Shown piece by piece: positions 24,739-33,507 of a stretch of 49,686 nucleotides of DNA. Location: positions 1 to 49,686 of the forward strand of contig JAGAHD010000029.1 in assembly GCA_017627255.1 (NCBI GenBank), read 5' to 3'. Position 1 is the first letter of the stretch. Every line of letters begins with the position of its first letter. The notes under the pieces are model-generated. The model searched no databases, was not told where the DNA came from, and was given only the letters and a program-made list of their open reading frames with translations. This DNA is from Bacteroidales bacterium. Lineage in GTDB: Bacteria; Bacteroidota; Bacteroidia; Bacteroidales; UBA932. The position numbers and the translations under genes are program-made.

Positions 24739-27102
24739 TTAAAAAACACGAAGCATATTGTTTCCCTTCGAATCCTTACCGCCGATGGAGAAACCGACCG
24801 AAATCACGAACATGTCCGGAATAGGCAGATTCTCCGTATAATACTGATTCCTGGTTTCGTTCGAGGTGGGATTGATTTCCGCAGAATAGATATTGGCCTT
24901 CAGGTTGCGGTACATCTGCATACCCGCCTTGATATTCACATTCAGGTACGGAAACCGCGTGGACAGTTCTCCGCCGATGAAAATATCGTGTCCGGAAACA
25001 TAGGAGAATCCTACAATCGACTTGAATGCATCAGGATACCATGCATAGGAAGCGACGGCGTCGATATCCAGAAAATCCAGGAGGGCTCCGCCGACCCTGA
25101 ATTCATCATTGATCAGCAAGCAACTCACCGCAGGAAGATACATGGCATACTCGACATTCGGAAGGATTTGATTTCCCTTGGTCGCTTTTGGGACAGCCAG
25201 CGGCACGGATTCATCCGTTCCCATGAACAGGGAACCTCTCAGCATGGATGTGGAGAATCCTTTAAACAATTTGACTTTCAGTAAATTGATATTCCCGACA
25301 TTCGTATATTCCCTCATCATGCCGGACTCAGGATCCGGAACACCGACCGTAAACGGCGCATTGCCGGAAAGGAAATAATTACCGCTGATAACCTGGATGT
25401 TGTTCTTCGACCAGGTGGTGATTTTGTGGCGGGTTTTGTTTTCATTGGAGAAACGCATCCTGCCTTTGTAGGCAGTCTGTCCGAAGCGGTCCACCTCGAT
25501 CCAATACGGTTTCTTGCGGACCGGGATGCTGATTTCAGCCGGCAGCGCCACGTTTTGGACGAAAACCGTATCTCCTCCCCGACGGTCCTTCACCGTAAGG
25601 CGCACTTTTTCCTCGTCGGCAACTACGGCCAGCGGGTGTGTCTGATACAGGTTGAAATGGACAGACAGGGTGTCGTCCGCATAGAAATCAGGCATGATAT
25701 CCCTGTCCACTTTCATGTAATTATTCCGGCTCATGGATACTTTGAATCCCTTGCCATCCTCCCGCTTGATCACCGTATACGGTTTAGTGGGCGTATTACC
25801 GATGTATTCATCATCCACATAGACCCTCGAATCCGAAGGAGTCGAAGAGAACATGAACACCGCATAACGGTCCAGGGACACATGCACGGTCGTATCCCTG
25901 TTCTTGCCGATGTTCAATACATAGGATTTCTCGCGGGGCAGGAATCCGCTTTTCCGGAATATCAGTTCATGTCTCCCGACTTGCGTCCGTAAATTTGAAA
26001 TTTCTTCCACCTTTCCTATTTCCCGTCCGTCCAGGAAAGCCACCGCATCCCGCGCATTACCGGCATCCATCAGGTTCAGAATACCTGTTTCCGCCTTGAG
26101 CACCACCGGAACGGATATGTTTTCTCCTTCCCGGATCAGCATGTCAATTTTCTGGCTTTCAAAGTTATCCGCACTCACATTGATGGTCACGCGACCGGGA
26201 TACACCGGTATCACATTCCCTTGATATACGGTATATGTCTGGATGTTTCGGTCATCATCGAAGGTATACAATTCGCGGGGGGAATTGTCTACCTTCACTC
26301 CATTCAGCGTCAGGACCGGATCCGATCCGAAATGAAAACCTTCCTCCGGACGGATATCCATGGAAAGTGTTCCGAACTGGGGTTTCAACTTGAAGTTGAA
26401 CCGGAGGATCTCTTCTTTCAGGTCGTCTGCAAGAACCAGCGTCGTATCGATCGACATGTAACCCTGCTTTTCAATGCGGAGCCGGTGGGATCCGGCCAGA
26501 AGTGAGTGGTCCCAGGGGGCGATATTCTGCATTCCGCCATCGATAGATATCTTTGCACGATCCGGCGTAGAATTGATAATCACATGTTTATTTGTTTCCG
26601 GACGTCCTCCCTGAACAACCGGAACCGTCAATCCTACCGTTCCCATCTTGACAGAAAGCGAGGTACGACGCTGCTTCCTTTCCGCATTCGGAGAAACGCG
26701 TACGATGATATAGTCGCTGGTAATATCCACCACGTCGCACCAGTCTTTCGACAGGGAAGTCACCGTCAGTTTTTTCTTCTGTCCGGCAGTGACGCCAATG
26801 CTGTCCACTCCGCCCCAGAAATCAGTCTTGAGCGTATCCAGCGAGAGGACCAGGCGGTTTTTCGCTGCAATCGCAATCTCGCACTTGGCAATCAGCCTGT
26901 CCGCTTCGCTGATCTGGTCGGCAGTGATGCCCGCCGTATTCTTCTTCGCGGCAACCAGGGTTGACTTGGCTTTTTCAAACAACTCTTTCTTGTACTGGGA
27001 TTCCGCCAATTGCAGTATCGAGGAAAAATCCCTGTTCTGGGCAGGAAGCTGCAAACACGAAAGAATCAGGCATCCTACCATGAAAATCAATAACTTTTTC
27101 AT
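24739..27102 (-). CDS. Exported BACON/PEGA-domain protein with beta-barrel-like C-terminus
   Basis: A 787-residue exported protein (signal peptide MKKLLIFMVGCLILSCLQLPAQ). A short helical repeat region follows (LAESQYKKELFEKAKSTLV), then a BACON-like domain at about 85-165 (LTVTSLSKDWCDVVDITSD, RRTSLSVKMGTVGLTVPVVQ). Next come several PEGA-type modules (STPDRAKISIDGGMQ, GSHRLRIEKQGYMSID; FMFSSTPSDSRVYVDDEYIG) and a C-terminal 170 residues of alternating strands ending VISVGFSIGGKDSKGNNMLRVF-like, resembling a small outer-membrane barrel. PEGA domains are thought to bind cell-surface polysaccharide. The start overlaps the TIR gene stop in an ATGA arrangement (27099-27102), so the two are translationally coupled and presumably work together across the envelope. 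The exact function is unknown. Confidence 0.82.
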   Translation of the reverse strand: MKKLLIFMVGCLILSCLQLPAQNRDFSSILQLAESQYKKELFEKAKSTLVAAKKNTAGITADQISEADRLIAKCEIAIAAKNRLVLSLDTLKTDFWGGVDSIGVTAGQKKKLTVTSLSKDWCDVVDITSDYIIVRVSPNAERKQRRTSLSVKMGTVGLTVPVVQGGRPETNKHVIINSTPDRAKISIDGGMQNIAPWDHSLLAGSHRLRIEKQGYMSIDTTLVLADDLKEEILRFNFKLKPQFGTLSMDIRPEEGFHFGSDPVLTLNGVKVDNSPRELYTFDDDRNIQTYTVYQGNVIPVYPGRVTINVSADNFESQKIDMLIREGENISVPVVLKAETGILNLMDAGNARDAVAFLDGREIGKVEEISNLRTQVGRHELIFRKSGFLPREKSYVLNIGKNRDTTVHVSLDRYAVFMFSSTPSDSRVYVDDEYIGNTPTKPYTVIKREDGKGFKVSMSRNNYMKVDRDIMPDFYADDTLSVHFNLYQTHPLAVVADEEKVRLTVKDRRGGDTVFVQNVALPAEISIPVRKKPYWIEVDRFGQTAYKGRMRFSNENKTRHKITTWSKNNIQVISGNYFLSGNAPFTVGVPDPESGMMREYTNVGNINLLKVKLFKGFSTSMLRGSLFMGTDESVPLAVPKATKGNQILPNVEYAMYLPAVSCLLINDEFRVGGALLDFLDIDAVASYAWYPDAFKSIVGFSYVSGHDIFIGGELSTRFPYLNVNIKAGMQMYRNLKANIYSAEINPTSNETRNQYYTENLPIPDMFVISVGFSIGGKDSKGNNMLRVF

Positions 27103-28076
27103 ATTTTGCATTTATTCTTTATTTCAAGCATTTCACCTTCTTCCGGACGGATCCGGAGCGCCATTTCCGTATAATGGAGCGTAATGTCACGGTAAATCGG
27201 ATTGGGATCTTTGCAGTACTGTTCATAATTGGAACGGGCATACCGGCTCCATATTCCGAACATCGAATCCAACCGATGGGAAATACCATTCCGATCGGAA
27301 GCGTCTGACATCTGAAGGAAAAAATGGGAATAATCCACATCCTGCAGAAAAACCTCCCGTACTGAATCAGCCTTGTCCAACAGGACAGAAGCGTTCCGGA
27401 TGCATTGAAGTTCCTCCTCGAAAGTATCCACCGGACGGGAACAGTCTCTCAGGGAATCAGAACGGGACAAAAGGTTTCCAGCGTTCCGGATCCACTGCTG
27501 ACAGGTTGTCTGAGCCTCCTGGGCCGCAGAACGTGCCTTCCGCACCTTTCCTGATGAATACATTTGAAAAGACAACAGACCGATGACGGCAATGGCGACA
27601 AGTGAAATTCCCATCATCGAATACTTTTTCACAATTCCCCGGTCACGGTCCTGCAGCGTTTCTCCGGAATGTGGATCCTCGAGGCGTTTTTTCACGTCCT
27701 CCACCAATTCCTTTTCCACCGTATACCGGCCGGACAACTTCCGCCAGTTGATGTCACTCAGCAGAAATTCCAGACTTTCAGGAAGAGAACTCCCGTCGAT
27801 GATCAGGGGAAAAATGAAACGGCTTCCTTTCTTGCTGACCGCAAAAGTGAGTTCCTTCTGGGTAAATTCAGAAGCATATGACTGCTGGCTCGCAAGGAAA
27901 AGCAACAAACGGGAATGAAGGATGGCATCCGCAAGAACCCGGGGAAAATCTGCTCCCCCGGAAATACCTTCCCTGTCAATGAAACACCTGATACCTGAAG
28001 CTTCCAGCGCTTCATATATATGATCCGCTACTTCAGCATCTTTCCTGGAGTAGCTTATAAAAACGTCGTAGGCCAT
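27099..28076 (-). CDS. TIR-domain protein with one transmembrane helix
   Basis: A 325-residue protein. Residues 1-125 form a TIR domain: MAYDVFISYSRKD opening, SGIRCFIDREGISGG loop, SRLLLFLASQQSYASEFTQKE with E75 at the position of the catalytic glutamate of NAD-cleaving TIRs, FIFPLIIDGSSLP, and DINWRKLSGRY. A membrane helix lies at about 154-173 (MMGISLVAIAVIGLLSFQMY); the last 150 residues are helical and would be outside the inner membrane. There is no signal peptide, so the TIR domain is cytoplasmic. It is first in a coupled operon with the BACON/PEGA protein. By inference an envelope signal could control a TIR NADase or scaffold, in defence or signalling; neither is demonstrated. Confidence 0.88.
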   Translation of the reverse strand: MAYDVFISYSRKDAEVADHIYEALEASGIRCFIDREGISGGADFPRVLADAILHSRLLLFLASQQSYASEFTQKELTFAVSKKGSRFIFPLIIDGSSLPESLEFLLSDINWRKLSGRYTVEKELVEDVKKRLEDPHSGETLQDRDRGIVKKYSMMGISLVAIAVIGLLSFQMYSSGKVRKARSAAQEAQTTCQQWIRNAGNLLSRSDSLRDCSRPVDTFEEELQCIRNASVLLDKADSVREVFLQDVDYSHFFLQMSDASDRNGISHRLDSMFGIWSRYARSNYEQYCKDPNPIYRDITLHYTEMALRIRPEEGEMLEIKNKCKI

Positions 28077-28095
28077 TAAGTTTTAGAATTCCACA

Positions 28096-28103
28096 CAAAA
28101 GTA
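28096..28103 (-). promoter_or_regulatory. -7 element for the TIR-PEGA operon
   Basis: TACTTTTG on the minus strand, about 20 bases before the TIR ATG at 28076, preceded by a T-rich run rather than a clean TTTG. The 78-base spacer to the Ntn-hydrolase stop shows no terminator hairpin, so read-through from ruvB is also possible. Confidence 0.5.
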
Positions 28104-28154
28104 TCAAAAAAAAGCTACATATAAAAGCATGGAACACAAAACTTTGACAATTTT

Positions 28155-28967
28155 TCACTCCGCTCTCATCCCCTCCTCCGTGAACGGTTCGTACGGCGTG
28201 ATGTCCGGCCTTCCCAGGCATGCCCACATAACCCCGTCCTCAAAGACAATGGAAGCGGCTGTAATATCCCGCAAGATCGGCGCCCCGGAACGGGAAATGG
28301 CATTGATCAGGAAATCGTGATCCCACTCCCGGATGGGAATCTGGGTTTCCGCAAGGATCCGGCATGCTTTCTCGTAACGGTCCACCCCTTTGCGGTCCTC
28401 CACCCGACCAGACCAGGTGAAATTCGTCACCACACGATATCCTGAAGGTTCTTCATTGACATCATATTTCACCCATTTCCAGTTGTTTACTTCATAATAA
28501 GCTGCACCGCCACGCGCATCGGTCACGCCGAAATTGGCTTCAACCCCGAGCGGACGGGACAACGTATCCAGCAGGTGTTCGAAATCCTCCAGGGTCTCGC
28601 AAATCTCCAGGGCACGGTACATCACCTCCCCTTCCCGGTCCATCAGCTCCGCAGGCACATCATCATCCTTGAGATCGTATGTTGCCGTATTCATGATGCA
28701 GAAACCGGCACTGTTCGTCCCGCTCCATACCTCTTTCTTTCCCGGATCGTCACAGTTGACAAGGCCGATAAACCCGTACTTTTCCCCCCGGAACCACCGG
28801 ATATCGTTCTCAAGATGGTCGGTATCCCGGTGCTTGAGCATGATGGGACGTCCGCTCGCCGTAAATTCTCCGCTGATAATCACGGACGTACAGGCCGAAG
28901 CCTCACGTGCCCAGGGCCCTGCCGCTCCCAGCAGCAGGAGGACTAATAAAACCGAAAACTTTTTCAT
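28155..28967 (-). CDS. Exported Ntn-hydrolase, C45/choloylglycine-hydrolase-like
   Basis: A 270-residue exported protein of the linear-amide hydrolase (Ntn) superfamily. The signal peptide (MKKFSVLLVLLLLGAAGPWA, cut after EASA) leaves C26 as the new N-terminal residue, in CTSVIISGEFTASGRPIM. A free N-terminal cysteine nucleophile is how Ntn enzymes work, so export and activation may be the same cut. Further family-like segments are LKHRDTDH, GTNSAGFCIMNTATYDL and GVEANFGVTDARGGAAYYEV. Substrate is unknown: acyl-amino acids, a peptide or a bile-acid-like amide are all possible. A lipoprotein reading of the cysteine is less likely because the preceding residues (ASA) lack the usual Leu at -3. 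It starts five bases after the ruvB stop. Confidence 0.8.
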   Translation of the reverse strand: MKKFSVLLVLLLLGAAGPWAREASACTSVIISGEFTASGRPIMLKHRDTDHLENDIRWFRGEKYGFIGLVNCDDPGKKEVWSGTNSAGFCIMNTATYDLKDDDVPAELMDREGEVMYRALEICETLEDFEHLLDTLSRPLGVEANFGVTDARGGAAYYEVNNWKWVKYDVNEEPSGYRVVTNFTWSGRVEDRKGVDRYEKACRILAETQIPIREWDHDFLINAISRSGAPILRDITAASIVFEDGVMWACLGRPDITPYEPFTEEGMRAE

Positions 28968-28972
28968 CCTTA

Positions 28973-30013
28973 TCAAAACAATGACCCGTTGTCGTCCGAC
29001 GAATATTTCCGCTGGGGAAGATAACTCTCCATCCCTAGATGCTCATAAGCCAGTTCGGTCGCCACCCGGCCCCGCTGGGTCCGGATCAGGAATCCTTCCT
29101 TGATCAGGAAAGGTTCATACACTTCTTCCAGCGTTCCCGCATCCTCGCTGATCGAGGTTGCCAGGGTTCCAACGCCCACCGGTCCCCCCTTGAAATTGAT
29201 GATGAGGGTTCGGAGGATCTTGTGGTCGATGATATCCAGCCCGCGCTTGTCAATCTTGAGCTTGTTCAGGGCGAACCGGGCGATTTCCAGGTCAATTCGC
29301 CCGTCGCCGAGAACCTGTGCAAAATCGCGTACCCGCTTGAGAAGGGCATTCGCGATACGGGCCGTTCCGCGGCTGCGGAGGGCTATTTCATAAGCCGCAT
29401 CCCCGTCTATCTCGATATCCATGATCGTGGCACTTCGGATTACAATCTTCCGAAGATCCTCTGTATCATAATATTCCAGCGCGCAGTTGATGCCAAACCG
29501 GTCGCGGAGCGGCGCCGTCAGCAGTCCGCTCCGGGTGGTGGCACCCACCAGCGTGAAAGGATTCAGTGCAATCCGCACGCTTCGGGCACCCGGTCCCTTG
29601 TCGATCATGATATCGATGACATAATCTTCCATCGCAGAGTACAGGTATTCCTCCACTTCCGGGGGAAGACGGTGGATTTCGTCGATGAACAGCACGTCGC
29701 CCTTTTCCAGGGAAGTCAGCAGGCCTGCCAGGTCACCGGGCTTCGCGAGCACCGGACCGGAAGTGACCTTCATGTTCACGCCCATCTCGTTTGCGATGAT
29801 ATGCGCCAGGGTCGTCTTCCCAAGTCCCGGAGGACCATGGAACAGCGTATGGTCCAGAGCTTCCCCGCGCATCTTTGCAGCCTTTATATAAATCTGCAGG
29901 TTGGAGACAATTTCCTTCTGTCCGGTAAAATCATCCAGTTGCCGGGGTCTGATAATTCCGTCCAATTCATTATCTTTGCGCTCTATTGTGCTGTGCGGGT
30001 CGAATTCACTCAT
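28973..30013 (-). CDS. ruvB: Holliday junction branch-migration ATPase RuvB
   Basis: Hexameric AAA+ motor that drives branch migration on RuvA-bound Holliday junctions. The 346-residue protein has the RuvB N-terminus ([19 protein letters not shown]), Walker A ([13 protein letters not shown]), Walker B ([15 protein letters not shown]), the sensor/arginine-finger region ([19 protein letters not shown]) and a winged-helix C-terminus ([20 protein letters not shown], then [16 protein letters not shown]). It is the leftmost gene bordering the proposed origin spacer and diverges from mfd. The Ntn-hydrolase follows closely and may be cotranscribed. Confidence 0.98.
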   Translation of the reverse strand: MSEFDPHSTIERKDNELDGIIRPRQLDDFTGQKEIVSNLQIYIKAAKMRGEALDHTLFHGPPGLGKTTLAHIIANEMGVNMKVTSGPVLAKPGDLAGLLTSLEKGDVLFIDEIHRLPPEVEEYLYSAMEDYVIDIMIDKGPGARSVRIALNPFTLVGATTRSGLLTAPLRDRFGINCALEYYDTEDLRKIVIRSATIMDIEIDGDAAYEIALRSRGTARIANALLKRVRDFAQVLGDGRIDLEIARFALNKLKIDKRGLDIIDHKILRTLIINFKGGPVGVGTLATSISEDAGTLEEVYEPFLIKEGFLIRTQRGRVATELAYEHLGMESYLPQRKYSSDDNGSLF

Positions 30014-30050
30014 GTCGGTTCAGGTTGGCGGTTTGGTTCCAATCAGCTAC

Positions 30051-30294
30051 AAATATAGTTTTTATTTTTTTATTTATAATGGTTTTATTTGAGGCGGTTG
30101 AAATGTTGAAAACTATATCTAAATCATTGTAAACCATTATATTGAATGTGTTGAAAAATGTTGAAAACCACGGTTTTGTCCGGTGGAAAGAATGTGAAAA
30201 AAAAGAGCGGCATTTTTTATTCTTTCTATTCATCAGGTTGTCAACAAGGTTTTAAACAGGTTTTCAACAGGAAAATAGATGGAAATGTTGATAA
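30051..30294. other. Candidate chromosomal replication origin (oriC)
   Basis: The 265-base spacer between divergent ruvB and mfd. It begins with a tract of almost pure A/T (30051-30090). Three copies of TGTTGAAAA follow (30104-30112, 30149-30157, 30159-30167), then inverted copies TTGTCAACA (30238-30246) and TTTTCAACA (30261-30269), and TGTTGATAA just inside mfd (30286-30294). These are one or two changes from the DnaA-box forms TGTGGATAA and TGTGGAAAA. Gene orientation switches here from mostly minus to mostly plus, and three parS-like sites lie about 22 kb to the left. That DnaA acts here is inferred; dnaA is not in the window, and Bacteroidota origins need not be next to dnaA. Confidence 0.5.
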
Positions 30295-33200
30295 GTGAAA
30301 AATCGACAGACCTTCTCCGCCGCAAGGTGAATTCTTCGGAAGAAACCTTTTGCAGCGGACTCTTCCTGTCTGCACGGTGGTTCGTGCTGAGTCAGGTGGC
30401 CCGGCAGGATACCCACCTGGTTGTCCTTCCCACGCGTGAGGCGGCGGAGTACTGCAGTGCGGACCTGTACAACCTTGTGGAAGGTGACCGCGTATTTTTC
30501 CTTCCTGACTCGGGGTCTTCCGTGGAGAGGAGCAATTACAAGTCCTCCCTCGGCGTGCAGCGTACGGCAGCGGTCGGAAAACTTCTCAAGGGAGGGGAAG
30601 GTCCGCTCTTTGTCGTCACGTATCCTGAAGCGCTGGAAGAGAAAGTTCCCGACGGAAAGAAAATAGAAGGAGCGCTCCTGACTATCCGGAAAGGGGATGA
30701 GATTTCCTATGAGAAAGTAGTGGAAATCCTTGCCGGGGAAAACTTCGAACGGGTAGATTTCGTATCAGCTCCCGGTCAGTTTGCGATCCGGGGAGCCGTC
30801 ATTGACATTTTCTCCTATTCCCTGAATTATCCGTACCGGCTTTCCTTCTTCGGCAACGAAGTGGAGAAAATCAATACATTTGACTGCAATACCCAGTTGT
30901 CTGTCGAAAAGGTGGATGTGGCGGAAATCTATCCCGACCTGGTAGCTGGCGGCGGTGTGGAAGAGGAAGGCATCAGCCTCCTCACGCTCCTTCCGGAACA
31001 TACGACCGTCTGGCTGGATTCCTCCGACATGTACCGGGAGCGGACTTTTTTCCCGGAACTCATTGCCCGGAAGCATGTCTATCTGGATATTCCATTGCAT
31101 CGGCAGGGAGTGGAATCGATTGCTTTCCGCATCGCTCCACAACCCGTTTTCAACAAGAATTTCGAACTGCTCCTGGCAGATATCCGGACCCGGATCATCG
31201 ACCATTATAAGGTTTACATCTTCGGGGAAAAGGAATCACAGCTGGAAAGGCTCCGCTCCATCATGCTCCAGGAAGAAAACGCGGTCCTGCCTGAGTTTGT
31301 CAAGGGAAAGAATATCCACAGCGGCTTCATTGACAATGAAGACCGGATCTGCTGCTATACGGACCATGAGATTTTCGACCGTTTCCATCGCGTCCGGATC
31401 CGCCGGACAGTGGAAAAATCGGAGCAACTGACGCTGAATGACCTGAATGCCTTCAATATAGGTGATTACATCGTTCATATCGATCATGGTGTCGGGATCT
31501 TCGGCGGCCTGGTCAAGATGACAGATGACAGGGGGCGGGTCCATGAAGTGGTGAAACTCATGTACAGCGGCAGCGACGTTGTCTTCGTATCCGTCCACTC
31601 ACTTCACAAGATTTCCCGTTTCCGTTCCAAGGAAGGGGAACCTCCGAAAATCAACAAGCTGGGTTCCAAGACGTGGACGACCATGAAAGCGGCAGCGAAA
31701 TCCCGCGTCAAGGATATTGCCAAGGAACTCATCCAGTTGTATGCCCGCCGGAGGGCGTCGAAAGGTTTTGCCTTCTCGGCCGACACCTACCTGCAGGAAG
31801 AATTGGAATCATCCTTCATGTATGAGGATACGCCCGACCAGGAAAAGGCGACCCGGGCCGTCAAGCAGGATATGGAGGACCAGCCTCCGATGGACCGTCT
31901 CATCTGCGGCGACGTAGGATTCGGAAAGACAGAAATCGCCATCCGCGCTGCATTCAAGGCCGTCTGTGATTCCAAGCAGGTGGCTGTGCTGGTACCGACG
32001 ACGATTCTTGCCTTACAGCATTTCCAGAATTTTTCTTCCCGCCTGCAGGGTCTTCCCTGTACGGTCGATTATGTGAGCCGCCTGCGGACGGCAAAGGAAG
32101 TGAGTGAAATCCGGAAAAAACTGAAAGAAGGACAGATAGATATACTGATAGGTACCCATAAGATTCTCGGTCCCACCTTTGAATTCAAGGATCTTGGACT
32201 CCTGGTTATCGATGAGGAACAGAAATTCGGCGTGTCAGCCAAAGAACGGCTGCGCCAGTTGAAGGCTTCAGTGGATACCCTTACGTTGACGGCTACCCCG
32301 ATTCCGCGTACCCTGCAGTTTTCGCTGCTCGGAGCCCGTGACCTGTCCATCATCAGTACGCCTCCGCCGAACCGCATCCCTATCCAGACGGAAATCATCC
32401 TTTTCAATGAAGAGGAAATCAAGAGCATCTGCGATTATGAACTCAAGCGCGGGGGCCAGCTGTTCTTCCTCCACAACAAAGTGGAAGAACTGCCTGCCAT
32501 CCATGATATCCTGCACAGGTTGGAACCCGACATGAAGATCTGTATCGCACACGGCCAGATGGAAGCCCGCGACCTGGAAAACCGGATGCTGGATTTCATG
32601 GCCGGAGACTACGACATGCTTCTGTGTACGACCATCATCGAAAATGGCCTGGACATCCCCAATGCCAACACGATCATCATCAACCAGGCGCAGAACATCG
32701 GCCTGAGCGACCTGCACCAGCTGCGGGGACGGGTGGGACGCTCCAACCGGAAAGCCTTCTGTTACCTGGTGGTTCCGCCGCTGGTGAGCATTACCGACGA
32801 TGCCCGCCGGCGCCTGAAAGCCATCGAGGAATTCTCCGACCTGGGCAGCGGATTCAACATTGCCATCCAGGATCTGGATATCCGCGGCGCAGGTAACCTC
32901 CTGGGAGCCGAACAGAGCGGATTCATTACCGACATGGGATATGAAACCTATCAGAAGATCCTGTCGGAGGCAATGGAAGAACTGGGCATGGAAACTGGCC
33001 TGCCGACGCGGCAGGTCCGCGAAGCCTTTGTGGAAGACTGCACGATCGAAACGGACCAGCCTGCGCTGATTCCGGATGATTATATTGATATTACCGCGGA
33101 GAAGATCCGCATTTACAAGCAATTGGATTCTTTGAACGACGACCGTGAAATCGATCGGGTGGCCCGTCAGCTGGAAGACCGTTTCGGTCCCGTTCCACAG

Positions 33201-33479
33201 GAAGTGAAAAACCTGCTGGATGTAGTGAAAATCCGCAACCGGGGCGTCGCGACCGGTTTCGAGAAGATCATCATCAAGAACGGAATGCAGATTATGTTCT
33301 TTGTCAGCAATCCGATGTCAGGGTATTACAAGTCCAAGGAATTCGAGCGGGTTATCGAACGGGTGAACAGCAACCAGACAATCTTCAAAGTCAACCAGGA
33401 CAATGGGAAACTGAGGACCGTGACACGGGGAGTAGATTCGCTGGAAAAGGCGCTGCAAGTGCTGAAACGGTTGCAATAA
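30279..33479 (+). CDS. mfd: Transcription-repair coupling factor Mfd
   Basis: Large DNA translocase that removes RNA polymerase stalled at lesions and recruits UvrA. The 1066-residue protein shows the UvrB-like N-terminal region (LPTREAAEYCSADLYN, FLPDSGSSVE), the RNA-polymerase-interacting domain (NIGDYIVHIDHGVGIFGGL), and a RecG-like helicase core with Walker A K550 (CGDVGFGKTEIAIRAAFKA), DEEQ box (VIDEEQKFGVSAKERL), TATPIPRTLQFSLLGARDL and the motif-VI region QLRGRVGRSNRKAFCYL. The C-terminal D7 domain (PDDYIDITAEKIRIYKQLDS) is present. It opens the plus-strand half of the window; the ATG at 30279 lies inside the origin-like repeats. Confidence 0.98.
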   Translation: MEMLISEKSTDLLRRKVNSSEETFCSGLFLSARWFVLSQVARQDTHLVVLPTREAAEYCSADLYNLVEGDRVFFLPDSGSSVERSNYKSSLGVQRTAAVGKLLKGGEGPLFVVTYPEALEEKVPDGKKIEGALLTIRKGDEISYEKVVEILAGENFERVDFVSAPGQFAIRGAVIDIFSYSLNYPYRLSFFGNEVEKINTFDCNTQLSVEKVDVAEIYPDLVAGGGVEEEGISLLTLLPEHTTVWLDSSDMYRERTFFPELIARKHVYLDIPLHRQGVESIAFRIAPQPVFNKNFELLLADIRTRIIDHYKVYIFGEKESQLERLRSIMLQEENAVLPEFVKGKNIHSGFIDNEDRICCYTDHEIFDRFHRVRIRRTVEKSEQLTLNDLNAFNIGDYIVHIDHGVGIFGGLVKMTDDRGRVHEVVKLMYSGSDVVFVSVHSLHKISRFRSKEGEPPKINKLGSKTWTTMKAAAKSRVKDIAKELIQLYARRRASKGFAFSADTYLQEELESSFMYEDTPDQEKATRAVKQDMEDQPPMDRLICGDVGFGKTEIAIRAAFKAVCDSKQVAVLVPTTILALQHFQNFSSRLQGLPCTVDYVSRLRTAKEVSEIRKKLKEGQIDILIGTHKILGPTFEFKDLGLLVIDEEQKFGVSAKERLRQLKASVDTLTLTATPIPRTLQFSLLGARDLSIISTPPPNRIPIQTEIILFNEEEIKSICDYELKRGGQLFFLHNKVEELPAIHDILHRLEPDMKICIAHGQMEARDLENRMLDFMAGDYDMLLCTTIIENGLDIPNANTIIINQAQNIGLSDLHQLRGRVGRSNRKAFCYLVVPPLVSITDDARRRLKAIEEFSDLGSGFNIAIQDLDIRGAGNLLGAEQSGFITDMGYETYQKILSEAMEELGMETGLPTRQVREAFVEDCTIETDQPALIPDDYIDITAEKIRIYKQLDSLNDDREIDRVARQLEDRFGPVPQEVKNLLDVVKIRNRGVATGFEKIIIKNGMQIMFFVSNPMSGYYKSKEFERVIERVNSNQTIFKVNQDNGKLRTVTRGVDSLEKALQVLKRLQ

Positions 33480-33501
33480 AAATGGATTTTTGCTAAATTT
33501 G
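33471..33501 (+). promoter_or_regulatory. Promoter for coaX
   Basis: TTG (33471-33473), a 20-base spacer and TAAATTTG (33494-33501). The -7 element ends six bases before the coaX ATG at 33508, implying a leaderless or near-leaderless mRNA. The -33 lies in the last codons of mfd. Confidence 0.65.
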
Positions 33502-33507
33502 CGGGCT

